Source of the DNA: CAZGAQ01 sp964523405
GTDB taxonomy: Bacteria > Planctomycetota > Phycisphaerae > UBA1845 > Fen-1342
NCBI GenBank assembly: GCA_964523405.1
Contig: CAZGAQ010000019.1
Span: 25,165 to 89,164, forward strand
Length of the DNA stretch: 64,000 nt
Reading direction: 5' to 3'
The position numbers were made by a program, and so were the translations under genes. The notes beneath the pieces are model-generated. The model was not told where the DNA came from, ran no database searches, and saw only the letters and a program-made list of their open reading frames with translations. Of this stretch, positions 32,969 through 42,003 are shown one piece after another; position 1 is the stretch's first letter; every line of letters starts with the position of its first letter.

Positions 32969-33724
32969 ATGAGCATCGGCTGGCGGAACAACCTGCAGCG
33001 CTGGATGGGCGGAATCCTGTTGTTGGGGGGCTGGCTCGGGCTGGCGGGCTGCCAGGCGCCGGTGCAGCCGACGGGGCCGACCCAAGTGGTCCTGCACGTC
33101 AACGACTATGAGACGTTCCTCGACGATGCGCTGACCCTGTTGCGGCAGTACGATTTCCCGCCCCAGTACGTGGATCGGACGCACGGGCTGGTGGTGTCAC
33201 AGCCGACGACCAGCGGGCAGTGGTTCGAATGGTGGCGCGTCGACTCGCGCGGCGGCTACCAGGTGCTCGAGTCCAGCCTGCACACCATCCAGCGCGTCGT
33301 GACCCTTCGTCTGGAGCCCGCGGATACGGCGGGGGGCGCGACCACGCTGCCGTCGGCCACGGACAGCGCTGCCGGCGTGGTGCTGGTAGCCGACGAGGCG
33401 GCCGCGGCGCCTCCCGAAGACGCGCTGTCGGTTCCGGTTGCGCCGATTCGCGGGCGTTTCCGGCTGACGGTGCAGGTCGACAAGTCGCGGCTCACCCAAC
33501 CGGATCGCCAGGTGACGACGGCCTCGGGCGCGCTGGGCATGTACAGCGTGCGCGTGCCGACGACCGAGGGCGAGCGCTTGCGGGTGCGCGACAGCCACTG
33601 GGTACCGCTGGGACGTGACGGGTTGCTCGAGGAATTTCTGCTGCAGGAGCTCACCCGCCAGCAGGCCGTTGAAACGCGGACGGAGCCGACCGCCGTCGAT
33701 GAGCACGGCACGGCGCCCGAGTAA
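32969..33724 (+). CDS. putative outer-membrane lipoprotein, unknown function
   Basis: A 251-residue exported lipoprotein. The signal peptide (hydrophobic GGILLLGGWLGLAG) ends in the lipobox LAGC, with Cys at about 28. The mature part has no recognised family: a first segment with NDYETFLDDALTLLRQYDFPPQYVDRTHGLVVSQPTTSGQWFEWWRVDSRGGYQVLESSLHTIQRVV looks like a compact alpha/beta domain, then a variable Ala/Glu-rich linker, then a second beta domain (FRLTVQVDKSRLTQPDRQVTTASGALGMYSVRVPTTEGERLRV). Its location downstream of a BatA-like gene does not clarify the function. The start is supported by the promoter directly upstream. Confidence 0.8.
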   Translation: MSIGWRNNLQRWMGGILLLGGWLGLAGCQAPVQPTGPTQVVLHVNDYETFLDDALTLLRQYDFPPQYVDRTHGLVVSQPTTSGQWFEWWRVDSRGGYQVLESSLHTIQRVVTLRLEPADTAGGATTLPSATDSAAGVVLVADEAAAAPPEDALSVPVAPIRGRFRLTVQVDKSRLTQPDRQVTTASGALGMYSVRVPTTEGERLRVRDSHWVPLGRDGLLEEFLLQELTRQQAVETRTEPTAVDEHGTAPE

Positions 33725-33936
33725 CCCGCCGGCGCTGCGCCCGGAACGGCCGCAGGCAGCGGTGCTTCGTGGTCGCCGGCGCCTCGCCGGTCCGGCGGCT
33801 AGACAACTCCCCAGCCGAGCAGGGGCGCAACGCCAATTCCGAACCTCACGGCACGCGACGTCGGCCCGCCCGCGGGCTCGTGCGGGGCAGGCAGGGGCCT
33901 GCTGCTGCGAGGCCACGCGCCATCAGGGAAGCCGCT

Positions 33937-35865
33937 CTAGGGGTGCCCGCCGGCGGGCGCACTCGCCGGACGCGGCAGGCCGCGCTGGTTCTGCAAGGCG
34001 GCGAGCAGCCGGCGAAACTTGTCATTTTGCGGCGCAAGTCGGACAGCCCGCTCGGCTTCGGCGATGGCCTCGTCGTAGCGGCGCTGGCCCTGCAAGACCA
34101 TGGCCAGACCCACGTGGGCGTTGGCCGCATTGGGGGCGAACTTCACCGCGTTGCGGAAGTGCGGCTCGGCGTCGGCCAGCTTGCCCTGCTCCGCGAACAA
34201 GCGGCCGAGACTGATGTGCACGTCGGCGGCGCGCGGGTCCTTTTCCAGGGCGCGCTCCAGCCAGGTGCGGGCGTCCTCCGGGCGATTAAGGAGCAGGTAC
34301 ATGCGCCCGATGTTGCTGTCCCCGACGGCGCGGGCCTTGGGATCGCGGGCGACGGACTCCTGGAACGCGGCGAGCGCCTCGTCGTATTTTTCCTGGGCGG
34401 CCAGCACCAGGCCGAGGTTGTTGTACGCGACGTAGTAGTCCGGCTTCAGCGCGATCGCCTGGCGCAGCTCCGCCAGGGCCCTGGCGTAGTCCTTCTTCTG
34501 GTAGAGCGCGTAACCCAGGCCGGTGTGTAGCCCATAGTCGGCACCGTACTGCATCATGTAGCGGTACAGGCGCTCGGTGTCCTTCCACTGGTCGAGTTGG
34601 GCGCGGCTGGCGATGCCGCACAGGGTGCCGATTAGCGCGAGGGGGACCAGCAGCACGGCGCCGCGCTCCGTGGCGTTCATCCGGCGGCCCAGCGCGCGCC
34701 ACAGATTCGTGAGCGCCCAGGTCAGTACGCACAGCAGCCCGATCACCGGGATGTAGATGTACTTGTGCGAGGCGATGATGTTCGTGAAGCCGATGATCCC
34801 CAGCGTTGGGAAGAGCATCACAAAGAAGACCAGCCAGCCGCCGGCCGGAGCGCGCGTCCAGCCCAGCGAGATCAGCAGGATCAGCAGCAGCACGCCGGTG
34901 CCGATCACGCCCGCCAGCACCATCGGGTGCGTCAGGTCCAGCGGCTCGGGGAAGGTGTAGTTGGACGTCAGGTTCGTCGGCCACACCAGCTTGTAGAGGT
35001 AGAAGACCATGTTGTGGCAGATGGTCAGCAGGATGTGGAAGGGCGGATACTCAGTGGGCAGAATAATCCGCGCCGCGCGCTTCTGCGAGACGATCGTGAT
35101 CACACCCGACGCGACTGCGATGGCCAGCAGCGGGAGCTTCTCTGCGAGCGCCCGCCAGCTCAAGCGCCGCAGCGGCCACCAGTCCAGCAGCAGCAGCGCA
35201 ACCGGCAGCGGCGTCGTCGTCGGTTTGGAGAGCAGAGCGAGCACCAAAGTCAGCGCGGTCGCGCCGTAGAGCCCCCAGCCGCGGCGCCGCGTGTAAAGCA
35301 CGTACAAGATCAGGCAGCTGAACGCGAAGAAGGCCGCGAGCAGCGTCTTGCGCTCCGAAATCCAGGGTATGGGCTCGACCATCAGCGGGTGAATGCCGAA
35401 CAGGAGGCCGACTCCCGCGGCCACCCATGCGTTGGCGAACAGCAGGTAGAGCAGCACGACCACGAGTAGGGTATTGACGACGTGCAGGATGAGGCTGGTG
35501 CGGTGGTACGGCAGGTAAGTGTCGGGTTTGCCGCCCAGGGCGGTATCGATGGCCAGCGAGATCATCGCCAGGGGCTGGTAGTAGCCGTCGACCGTGGAGG
35601 GCTGGAGAATCTCCGTCAGGAACGTGCCCATGTTGTCCCAGCTCGGATTCTGCACGAGCCGGTTCTCGCCGAGATACATGCCGTCGTCGAAATAGTCCGC
35701 CTGCGCATCCAGCGCCGGCCAATGGACGAAGGCGACGAGCGCCGCGACGACGATGAGCAGGCTCACGAGCAGGAACCCGCTGGTGGCGGCGGAAGGGGGG
35801 CCATCGCTTGCACGCGACGCCGGCGTGTTCGGGGGCGGGACGGCCGTCGGACGTTCACTGGTCAT
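33937..35865 (-). CDS. GT-C-like membrane protein with C-terminal TPRs, copy 1
   Basis: A 642-residue protein with about 10 transmembrane helices (residues 30-450) and a C-terminal stretch of tetratricopeptide repeats (about 460-630, for example KPDYYVAYNNLGLVLAAQEKYDEALAAFQESV). The first extracellular loop reads ADYFDDGMYLGENRLVQNPSW, where DD fits the acidic motif of GT-C mannosyltransferase-like enzymes; GLLFGIHPLMVEPIPWISERKTLLAA is a second conserved block. The layout resembles eukaryotic TMTC proteins and many planctomycete proteins. A dolichyl/polyprenyl-sugar-dependent glycosyltransferase role is inferred. It is a close paralogue of the gene 68 bp upstream. Confidence 0.82.
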   Translation of the reverse strand: MTSERPTAVPPPNTPASRASDGPPSAATSGFLLVSLLIVVAALVAFVHWPALDAQADYFDDGMYLGENRLVQNPSWDNMGTFLTEILQPSTVDGYYQPLAMISLAIDTALGGKPDTYLPYHRTSLILHVVNTLLVVVLLYLLFANAWVAAGVGLLFGIHPLMVEPIPWISERKTLLAAFFAFSCLILYVLYTRRRGWGLYGATALTLVLALLSKPTTTPLPVALLLLDWWPLRRLSWRALAEKLPLLAIAVASGVITIVSQKRAARIILPTEYPPFHILLTICHNMVFYLYKLVWPTNLTSNYTFPEPLDLTHPMVLAGVIGTGVLLLILLISLGWTRAPAGGWLVFFVMLFPTLGIIGFTNIIASHKYIYIPVIGLLCVLTWALTNLWRALGRRMNATERGAVLLVPLALIGTLCGIASRAQLDQWKDTERLYRYMMQYGADYGLHTGLGYALYQKKDYARALAELRQAIALKPDYYVAYNNLGLVLAAQEKYDEALAAFQESVARDPKARAVGDSNIGRMYLLLNRPEDARTWLERALEKDPRAADVHISLGRLFAEQGKLADAEPHFRNAVKFAPNAANAHVGLAMVLQGQRRYDEAIAEAERAVRLAPQNDKFRRLLAALQNQRGLPRPASAPAGGHP

Positions 35866-35933
35866 GTCAGGACCTCAGTAAGCGGGGTGCGCGTGACACT
35901 GCAGGCCGGCCGCGGGGTCACGAGGGCGGTGCG

Positions 35934-37835
35934 CTACGGCGCAGGCGGCGCGGCGCGCTTGGCCTTCAAGCCCTCCAGGCGTGCCTTGACGCGCGGGTCA
36001 CCGGGGGCCAGCCGGGTGGCGGCTTCGTAGGCCTTCTGGGCATCATCGAGCTGGCCCTGCACCTGTAGCACCTGTCCGAGACCGATGTAGGCCCCGACGC
36101 TGTCGGGCTTCAGGTGAATGGCCGTCTGAAAGTGCTGTGCGGCGCGGGCGAGCTCGTTCTTGCGGGCCAGCGCCACCCCCAGGCTCGTGTGCACGTCGGC
36201 CGCATGGGGGTTCAACGCCAGCGCCGCTTCGTACTGCGTGATGGCTTCATCCAGGCGATCGAGCATGCCCAGGACGCGGCCATAATTGCTGTGCGTGAGC
36301 GGCGCATTGGGTTCGAGGCGCAGCGCCGCCTCGAAGAACGGCAGCGCGTCGGTGGGCTTCTGCTGGTCGGCCAGGCCCATGCCGACATTGGCCAGCGCGA
36401 CATAGTTGGCCGGGTTCAGCTTCGCCGCCCGTACGAAGCACGCCAGGGCCTCGTCCTTCTGCCCGCGATTGTGCAGCTCCACGCCGAGGCGGTCGTGCAG
36501 GGTGTCCAGGTTGGGTTCACTCGCGATGAGATTGCGGTAGAGCGTTTCGGTGTCCCGCCAGGTCGCCAGGTGGCCGCGCGCTCCGACGGCTTCGATGCCG
36601 GCGAGGCCCAGCACGATCAGAATCAGAAACGCGCGTCGTCCGCCGGCGCCGGCCGCCTCGGGGCGGCCCCACAGCGTCACCAGCAGGGCGCTTGCCATGA
36701 GCAGCAGACCCAGCGTCGGCAGGTAGACATACTTGTCGGAGGTCAGGATGTTGGGAAAGCCGACCAGCCCGGCGGTCGGCAGCAGCAGAGCGAGGAAGAA
36801 CAGCGCCCCGACCAAGACCGCCCGTGTGCGCAGCAGGGCGATCAGGCCGCCCAGCAGCCAGGCGGCGGTCAGCGCGCTGCCCACCACCAGCATGGCGTCT
36901 TGCCAGCCGAAGGGTTCGGGATAGGGGCGCTGCCAGCGGAGTGTGCCCGGTGCGACTAGCTTGCCCAGCGACAGGGCGACGTTGTGGCCGATCGTCAGCA
37001 GGCCCGCCAGCCATGCCGACACAGCGGGCGGCAGGCGCAGCGGCGCCGCATTGGTTTGGGAGGTGTACGTGATCCAGGCGGAGAGGGCCGCCAGCGCGGC
37101 CAGCGGCAGCTTGTCGACGACCACGAGCCAGCCGCGCCGCCGCAGGGGCCAGAAATCCAGCGCCAGCAGAAGCAGCGGCACCGGGATCGTGACCGGTTTG
37201 GCGAGCAGCGACAGCGTGAAAGCGAGACACGTCAGCGCATACAGGAGCCAGTTGGTTCGGCGGGCGTGTGCGGTGTATGCCAGCAGCGCGACCAGCGCGA
37301 AGCAGGTGGCGAGCAACGTTTTGCGTTCGCTCACCCACGCCACGGGCTCGACCGTGAGCGGATGCAGGCCGAACAACAGCGCGAGTAGGGCCGCGACGAC
37401 CGCGTTGCCGAACAACCGGTAGAGCAGCACGCCGATCAAGACGACGTTGGCGACGTGCAGGAGCAGATTGGTGCTATGGAAGGGTTGCAGGTTGCCCGGG
37501 TGGCCGCCGCGCGCCCAGTCCACGAGCAGCGTGGTCATGGTCAGGGGCTGGTAATAGCCGCCGACCGTTGAAGGTTGGTTCCATTCCGCGAAGAAACGCT
37601 GCACGGACGACCAGCTTGGCCGCTGCACCAGCGCGTTCTGGCCCCAGTACTGGTCGTCGTCAAAGGCGGTCGCCTTCGCGAACAGCACCGGACCATGCAC
37701 GACCATGGTTGCGGTGGCCACAACGAACAACAGGCCGGCCAGCAGACCGGGGGAGGCGAACCAGGGTCGCGCCAATGGCGCGGCGGCGTCCGCGCCCGAA
37801 GTGGCGGTGCGGGGGGGCAGACTGCCAGCATCCAT
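35934..37835 (-). CDS. GT-C-like membrane protein with C-terminal TPRs, copy 2
   Basis: A 633-residue paralogue of the downstream gene with the same arrangement: the first-loop motif AFDDDQYWGQNALVQRPSW, the LFGLHPLTVEPVAWVSERKTLLA block, about 10 helices and C-terminal TPRs (about 460-620, such as NPHAADVHTSLGVALARKNELARAAQHFQTAI). Sequence similarity is obvious throughout, so a tandem duplication is likely. The ATG at 37835 follows a GGAAGG sequence; an earlier in-frame ATG would add a Pro/Arg-rich leader. The catalytic DD is conserved in both copies. Confidence 0.82.
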   Translation of the reverse strand: MDAGSLPPRTATSGADAAAPLARPWFASPGLLAGLLFVVATATMVVHGPVLFAKATAFDDDQYWGQNALVQRPSWSSVQRFFAEWNQPSTVGGYYQPLTMTTLLVDWARGGHPGNLQPFHSTNLLLHVANVVLIGVLLYRLFGNAVVAALLALLFGLHPLTVEPVAWVSERKTLLATCFALVALLAYTAHARRTNWLLYALTCLAFTLSLLAKPVTIPVPLLLLALDFWPLRRRGWLVVVDKLPLAALAALSAWITYTSQTNAAPLRLPPAVSAWLAGLLTIGHNVALSLGKLVAPGTLRWQRPYPEPFGWQDAMLVVGSALTAAWLLGGLIALLRTRAVLVGALFFLALLLPTAGLVGFPNILTSDKYVYLPTLGLLLMASALLVTLWGRPEAAGAGGRRAFLILIVLGLAGIEAVGARGHLATWRDTETLYRNLIASEPNLDTLHDRLGVELHNRGQKDEALACFVRAAKLNPANYVALANVGMGLADQQKPTDALPFFEAALRLEPNAPLTHSNYGRVLGMLDRLDEAITQYEAALALNPHAADVHTSLGVALARKNELARAAQHFQTAIHLKPDSVGAYIGLGQVLQVQGQLDDAQKAYEAATRLAPGDPRVKARLEGLKAKRAAPPAP

Positions 37836-38049
37836 CGGGTCATCCCTTCCTGGGCCGCGTTCCCGCGGCGCGCCGCGCGCCGGCGAAGCCCAGGCGTGTC
37901 CGCGGGGTCGTGGGGCCGACAAGCCCCGGGGTCCGGCGAAAACGTGGCCAACGCTGGCATCTTAGCGTGGGCGGTTCCGGCCCGGCAAGCAAAGTGTGGA
38001 CGCGCACCGCAGGCGACGGGGCGGCGCGGCGCGCGCCGTGAATGGCGAC

Positions 38050-39534
38050 TCACCAGCCGTCGCGGCGCAGGTTGCGGTCGCCGTAGTGGATCAGCACCTC
38101 GGGGCCGGTGGTCTGCAGGCCGCGCGCCAGCTCGATGCCCATCGCGCACACATCCGGCGCGTCGTCGTGCTCGCCGGCGGGAAAGTGCAGGAATTGCTCT
38201 TCCACCTCCGGGGGCAGGACGGCGGGCAAACGAAACGTGCCGTTCTCGTAGAACGTCGAGCTGGCCGTGATGCGGGCGTGTTTCGGTGCCCGCTGCGGAA
38301 TCGGCACGATCGGCAGATACAGGTGGTGACGCCGGCTCGCGTCTTCCAGCGACTGCACCAGCACCCCCTGGTAGGCCACGGATTCGATGCCGATCCGCAG
38401 GGGCCGCCACTGCCGGGCGGCGGCGACCAGGCGCTCGATCTGTTCGATGAAGCCGATGCGCGCCACGCTGAGTTGCCGGGTGTAGATCACGCCGGTCTCC
38501 GTATCGATGCTGCCGACCCACAGCGCAAAGAAATCGCCGTCTTCGACGCCGAGGGCCGGATCGACTGCGATCACCTGGACAAGCCGTTCGGGCACGAGTT
38601 CGGATTCGGCATAGCGCTGCAGCCACTCAGGCCTGAAGACGCGCCGGGTGCGGTCGACCGGATGGGCCTGGTACTCCTGCTCGAAGGCGAGTGTGCCGAT
38701 GCGAGCGCGCTCCTCTTCCAGGCGTTCGACCGGCCAGCGCGCCGGCCACAGCGCCATGGGGCGGAACGTGCCGTCGGCGTCTTCCTCGGCTTCCAGGGCG
38801 CGGTAAACGGCGTAGTCCCAGCCGGGGAAGCGTTGGCGGTCACGCAGATTGGCCAGGAGCGAGTCGTAGTGGATGAGCGAACCCAGCACGAGCAGTTGAC
38901 CGCGTGGGGCCAGCGCCGGCATGTCCACGCAGCGCAGCCAGTGCTCGAGCTTGCGACGGCCCGCGGGGGATTGCACCTGCGCGTCCTTCTCGATGTCGTC
39001 GCAAATGATGAGATCGGGGCGGTGCGGCCCGACGCGCAATCCGCGAAACCCGGCGCCCGTGCTCTTGGCTTGCACCGTGATGGCCGAGTTGGTGGTGAAG
39101 TGGCTGTGCGACCAGCGGCGGCGCGGCCGGCGGGGGGCCGCTTTTGCCGGGGGCGGCGTGTCCGCCTCGGCGGCGACGTCTGCCGCCAAGTCGCCGTATG
39201 CGGTCCGGATGTGCGGGTTGGTTTCGAGCTCGGCGCGGATGTCGCGGACGAACTGGCGGGCCAGGCCGGCCTCGTGGGTGACGATGACGATGTTGCGCCG
39301 CCGCCGCTGGCACACGCACCACAGCGGATAGGCCAGGGCGGCACACGTGCTTTTGGCGTGGCCGCGCGGCGCGACCCGGGCGACCAGGCGGCAGGTGGGG
39401 TTGGCGAGGGTGGTCATGAGTTCGTGATGGAAGGGGGAGGGCGGGTCGGAAAAGTACTCGGGCAGGAACTGACGTGCCCAGGCGAGCGGGTCGAGGGCGT
39501 GGTTGCGGGGCGGGGGTGTGGGGTTGATAGGCAT
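38050..39534 (-). CDS. phage-type terminase large subunit, isolated
   Basis: A 494-residue DNA-packaging terminase of the kind found in tailed phages. The ATPase part has Walker A RVAPRGHAKST (about 52-62), Walker B LIICDDIEKD, and a coupling motif VLGSLIHYDS. The RNase H-like nuclease part has VIAVDPALGVEDGDFFALWVG, RIGIESVAYQG and a late HDDAPDVCAMG, supplying the catalytic Asp/Glu residues. All motifs look intact. No portal, capsid, small terminase or integrase gene is adjacent; neighbours are the TPR-membrane gene and a secreted protein. The ATG at 39534 is uncertain because no clear ribosome site is present; an in-frame ATG lies at 39630. The domain is clear; the function in this setting is not. 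Confidence 0.87.
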   Translation of the reverse strand: MPINPTPPPRNHALDPLAWARQFLPEYFSDPPSPFHHELMTTLANPTCRLVARVAPRGHAKSTCAALAYPLWCVCQRRRRNIVIVTHEAGLARQFVRDIRAELETNPHIRTAYGDLAADVAAEADTPPPAKAAPRRPRRRWSHSHFTTNSAITVQAKSTGAGFRGLRVGPHRPDLIICDDIEKDAQVQSPAGRRKLEHWLRCVDMPALAPRGQLLVLGSLIHYDSLLANLRDRQRFPGWDYAVYRALEAEEDADGTFRPMALWPARWPVERLEEERARIGTLAFEQEYQAHPVDRTRRVFRPEWLQRYAESELVPERLVQVIAVDPALGVEDGDFFALWVGSIDTETGVIYTRQLSVARIGFIEQIERLVAAARQWRPLRIGIESVAYQGVLVQSLEDASRRHHLYLPIVPIPQRAPKHARITASSTFYENGTFRLPAVLPPEVEEQFLHFPAGEHDDAPDVCAMGIELARGLQTTGPEVLIHYGDRNLRRDGW

Positions 39535-40055
39535 GGCGGCGTCCGTGTGCCGGGTGGGGAGGGGGTCGCCCGGTGCGGACCGCAGCCTCCCGAGAAAGTA
39601 GTGCGCGCGCGATCTAGGAAAGCTAGTCAAAGGGAAGGCGTCGCGCGGATCTGGCCGGCGGGTGGCGAGGAGGGGTTCGAAGATGGCGGCAGGTGACGGA
39701 ATTTGGCCACCGGCCTCTTCGGCGCGCGTCGGTAGTTGGTTGAGATCAGGGGTATTCTGTCGGCGTGGTATTTCTGTAAGGCATTGTGCGTGAAAGGCTT
39801 GTGTGTTTGCGAGGATTGGGTATGTTGGTTCCTGAGTTGGTTATATATTTCTGCTGGCAATCGTGGGACTTAGGCGTTATCCTGTATTTGCAGAGGATTG
39901 GAATCGGACTGTTAAGTGGAAATGGTAGCGCTTTCAATTCACTGCTCAGGTCCGAATCTGGCGATAAAAAGCATTTGGACAAGCTGGTTCGCAGCGTTAC
40001 AATGGCACACGGGAACGAGCAATCTTCGGCACCATTACGTGAGGTGGAGAAAGAC
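39535..40055. other. 521-bp region with an AT-richer patch
   Basis: Between the terminase start and a secreted-protein gene. About 39700-39980 is visibly richer in A/T than the rest of the window, with GGTTATATATTTCTG and similar strings. The open frame running into the next gene from 39786 lacks conserved features, so the gene is started at 40056. It contains the promoter at 39975-40003. Confidence 0.5.
39975..40003 (+). promoter_or_regulatory. promoter of the 40056-40934 gene
   Basis: TTGGAC (39975-39980) and TACAAT (39998-40003) with a 17-bp spacer. The leader of about 45 nt includes a GGTGGAG ribosome site. Confidence 0.6.
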
Positions 40056-40934
40056 ATGAGAAAAGCCGCTCTAATCGCAGTTCTGGTTCTGACCGCGACG
40101 GCGTTTGCCGTTCCGACTGTCACCGTCACTCTCGAGTCGTCCAAGGCCGGCGGGACTGTGGCTCCTGGCGGGACCGTCGACTGGGCGATCAAGGTGCTGG
40201 TCTCGTCGGGGGACAATGATGGCCTGGCGCTGTTCGCGACAGATTTCATTCAGGATCCCGCCAACACCGTGAAGATCGACGTTCCGCCGGCCACCGCTGT
40301 GCCGGCCGGCATGGTCAAGTTCGCCCGTCCGCAGGGCATCGCGAACCCGGATGAGGCTGGCAAGGCCGGCTATCTGGGTGTGCAGCGCGGGACGAGCCCC
40401 GGCAAGAACCTGGTCCAGATCGGTGGCGGCCAGAACACGTTCGGCACCGCGCTCGCTGCAGGCAGCGGCATCGGTGAGAACGCGATTGTCGCCCCCGGCA
40501 TCGGGCAGGGCGCCGCGGTCACCCTCGCGTCCGGCACGTTCACGGTGCCGCTGGGCACCGCGACCGGGACGGCTTTCACGTTCCGGCTCCAGAACGCCAT
40601 TGCCAACGTCCTGAACTTCTTCGCCACCGACCCGGTTCCGCCGGCTCACTGGCCGGTCACGGGCGTGACGGTTTCGGGCGTCACGGCGGCCGCGTTCACG
40701 TTCACCGTGGCCCCGAGTGGCTGCCCCGGCGACGGCAACTGCGATGGTCAGATCAACTGGCGTGACATTGACTACTTAATCGCCGGCCAGAACGACAACG
40801 TTTCGGCGTGGACGGCGCTGTTCCCGTCCGGCCCGACCTGCCCGTTCCTCAACCTGGACACGAGCGGCGACAGCCACGTCAACTGGCGTGACATTGATCC
40901 GTTCATCGCGCTGATGAACACGACCTGCCACTAA
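40056..40934 (+). CDS. secreted protein with C-terminal INWRDID duplex module
   Basis: A 292-residue exported protein. Signal peptide 1-18 (RKAALIAVLVLTATAFA), then an Ala/Gly/Thr/Val-rich beta domain (about 20-220; GTVAPGGTVDWAIKVLVSSGDNDGLALFATDF) like cohesin- or adhesin-type folds. It ends with a 70-residue duplex: GDGNCDGQINWRDIDYLIAGQND, a spacer, then LDTSGDSHVNWRDIDPFIALMN. Each unit has a D-x-N/D-x-D-x-x-INWRDID calcium-loop pattern, resembling the paired loops of dockerin. The same tail, with few changes, ends the protein at 42004-43308. The start is set by the promoter and GGTGGAG. No catalytic function is seen. Confidence 0.82.
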   Translation: MRKAALIAVLVLTATAFAVPTVTVTLESSKAGGTVAPGGTVDWAIKVLVSSGDNDGLALFATDFIQDPANTVKIDVPPATAVPAGMVKFARPQGIANPDEAGKAGYLGVQRGTSPGKNLVQIGGGQNTFGTALAAGSGIGENAIVAPGIGQGAAVTLASGTFTVPLGTATGTAFTFRLQNAIANVLNFFATDPVPPAHWPVTGVTVSGVTAAAFTFTVAPSGCPGDGNCDGQINWRDIDYLIAGQNDNVSAWTALFPSGPTCPFLNLDTSGDSHVNWRDIDPFIALMNTTCH

Positions 40935-40966
40935 GCTTCCCGGCAGGTACCAACCAGGCGTACGAC

Positions 40967-41001
40967 CCGGCGGGTCGGTGTGTTCTACACCGGCCCGCCG
41001 G
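40967..41001 (+). terminator. intrinsic terminator after the INWRDID protein gene
   Basis: CCGGCGGG-T-CGGTGT (40967-40981) pairs with ACACCG-G-CCCGCCGG (40987-41001), including one U-G pair, around a 5-nt loop. A short CTTTC tract follows. Located 33 bp past the stop codon. Confidence 0.75.
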
Positions 41002-41209
41002 CTTTCTGCGCGGGCGGGATGCCGTGCGCCGGTTGTGCGGTTGAGGCGCCCGCAATCCGTCTGGCAGACGAAGGTCAGGGGGCCGTGTTTCCGGACGGGA
41101 CTGGGCTCCGGGGGGTGTGTCAGGTTGAGCGCGGGGGCCGCGAGCAAAGGACGGGGCCGGTCCGCGCGCCGCGCGGACCGGTCTTTTTCGGTGCGAATTT
41201 GTCCGCGAA

Positions 41210-41237
41210 TTGCCCCGGCCGTTTGGGGCGCTATCAT
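41210..41237 (+). promoter_or_regulatory. promoter of the Rrf2-family gene
   Basis: TTGCCC (41210-41215) and TATCAT (41232-41237) with 16-bp spacing. It implies a leader of about 155 nt, in which no operator was recognised. Confidence 0.5.
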
Positions 41238-41396
41238 CTTTGGCGAGAGCCGCGCATCAGTATGTGGACCGACTCGCGGCCGCGTGTTAGTCCGCGCCCG
41301 GTACGGAAGCCGGGCGGTGCGGCATGAGAGTGAACCCCGTCGCGTGCTCCTCTCCGGCAGTTCTGAGGCGCGCGGGCGAAATAGGCGAGGTGGGTT

Positions 41397-41822
41397 ATGC
41401 GACTCGGCAGAGCGGCAGCGTATGCGGTATTCGCCACCGCGCACCTGGCGGAGAAGGGCAACGGCGTTCCCATTCAAGGGCGTGACATCGCCGAGGCGTG
41501 TGGCATTCCATCGGGGCACCTGCTCAAAATTCTGCAGCAGCTCGTGCGGGCCCAGGTGCTCAGCAGCGAGCGGGGGCCGGCCGGCGGGTTTGTCCTGCGC
41601 AAGCCGGCGGACCAGATCACGTTGCTGGAGATCGTGGAGGCGATCGACGGTCCGATCTGCGGTGACCTGCTGCTGCGAAATGTGGCCATCGGCAAGGAAT
41701 CCTCGCGGCAGCGGCTGGAGCAGACGTGTCAGGAGGTGGCCGAGTTCGCCAAGGCACGCCTGGCGAATCTGGTCATCGCGGAGTTTGTGCGCGACCCCGT
41801 ACCGCATCCGGCGGGGTACTGA
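41397..41822 (+). CDS. Rrf2-family transcriptional regulator
   Basis: A 141-residue winged-helix regulator of the Rrf2 family, whose members sense Fe-S clusters, nitric oxide or cysteine status. The N-terminal AAAYAVFATAHLAEKGNGVPIQGRDIAEACGIPSGHLLKILQQLVRAQVL and the wing SERGPAGGFVLRKPADQITLLEIVEAIDGP match the family exactly. Cysteines are at EACG, GPICGD and EQTCQE. Their spacing does not match the three-Cys IscR cluster, so the signal is uncertain. It sits between two secreted-protein genes. Its targets are unknown. Confidence 0.9.
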   Translation: MRLGRAAAYAVFATAHLAEKGNGVPIQGRDIAEACGIPSGHLLKILQQLVRAQVLSSERGPAGGFVLRKPADQITLLEIVEAIDGPICGDLLLRNVAIGKESSRQRLEQTCQEVAEFAKARLANLVIAEFVRDPVPHPAGY

Positions 41823-42003
41823 GGGGCGGCGTGCGGGGGTTGCCGCGGGGCGCCGGCGGTAGACTGGGGTGCGGGGCGAGGTAGGCGCTGCGGGGGCACG
41901 CGTCCGGTAACCCGGGGGGCTGCGCAGGTCGAGCAGTTTGGGGTTGATTCGCGCCTGGCGGATGGCAAAAATGCAGTAAGCGTTCCAACTCGGAGGACGG
42001 ACG

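Larger units (their letters stand above)
40935..41396. other. 462-bp region with terminator and Rrf2 promoter
   Basis: No gene. It holds the hairpin at 40967-41001 and the promoter at 41210-41237. The rest shows no recognised structure. Confidence 0.5.

Noticed and set aside
38050..39534. Terminase as the edge of a complete prophage
   Set aside because: Flanking genes are host-like on both sides for many kilobases and no portal, capsid, tail or integrase is seen.
39786..40055. 90-codon N-terminal extension of the secreted protein at 40056
   Set aside because: The extension contains a promoter (39975-40003) and would place the signal peptide in mid-protein.
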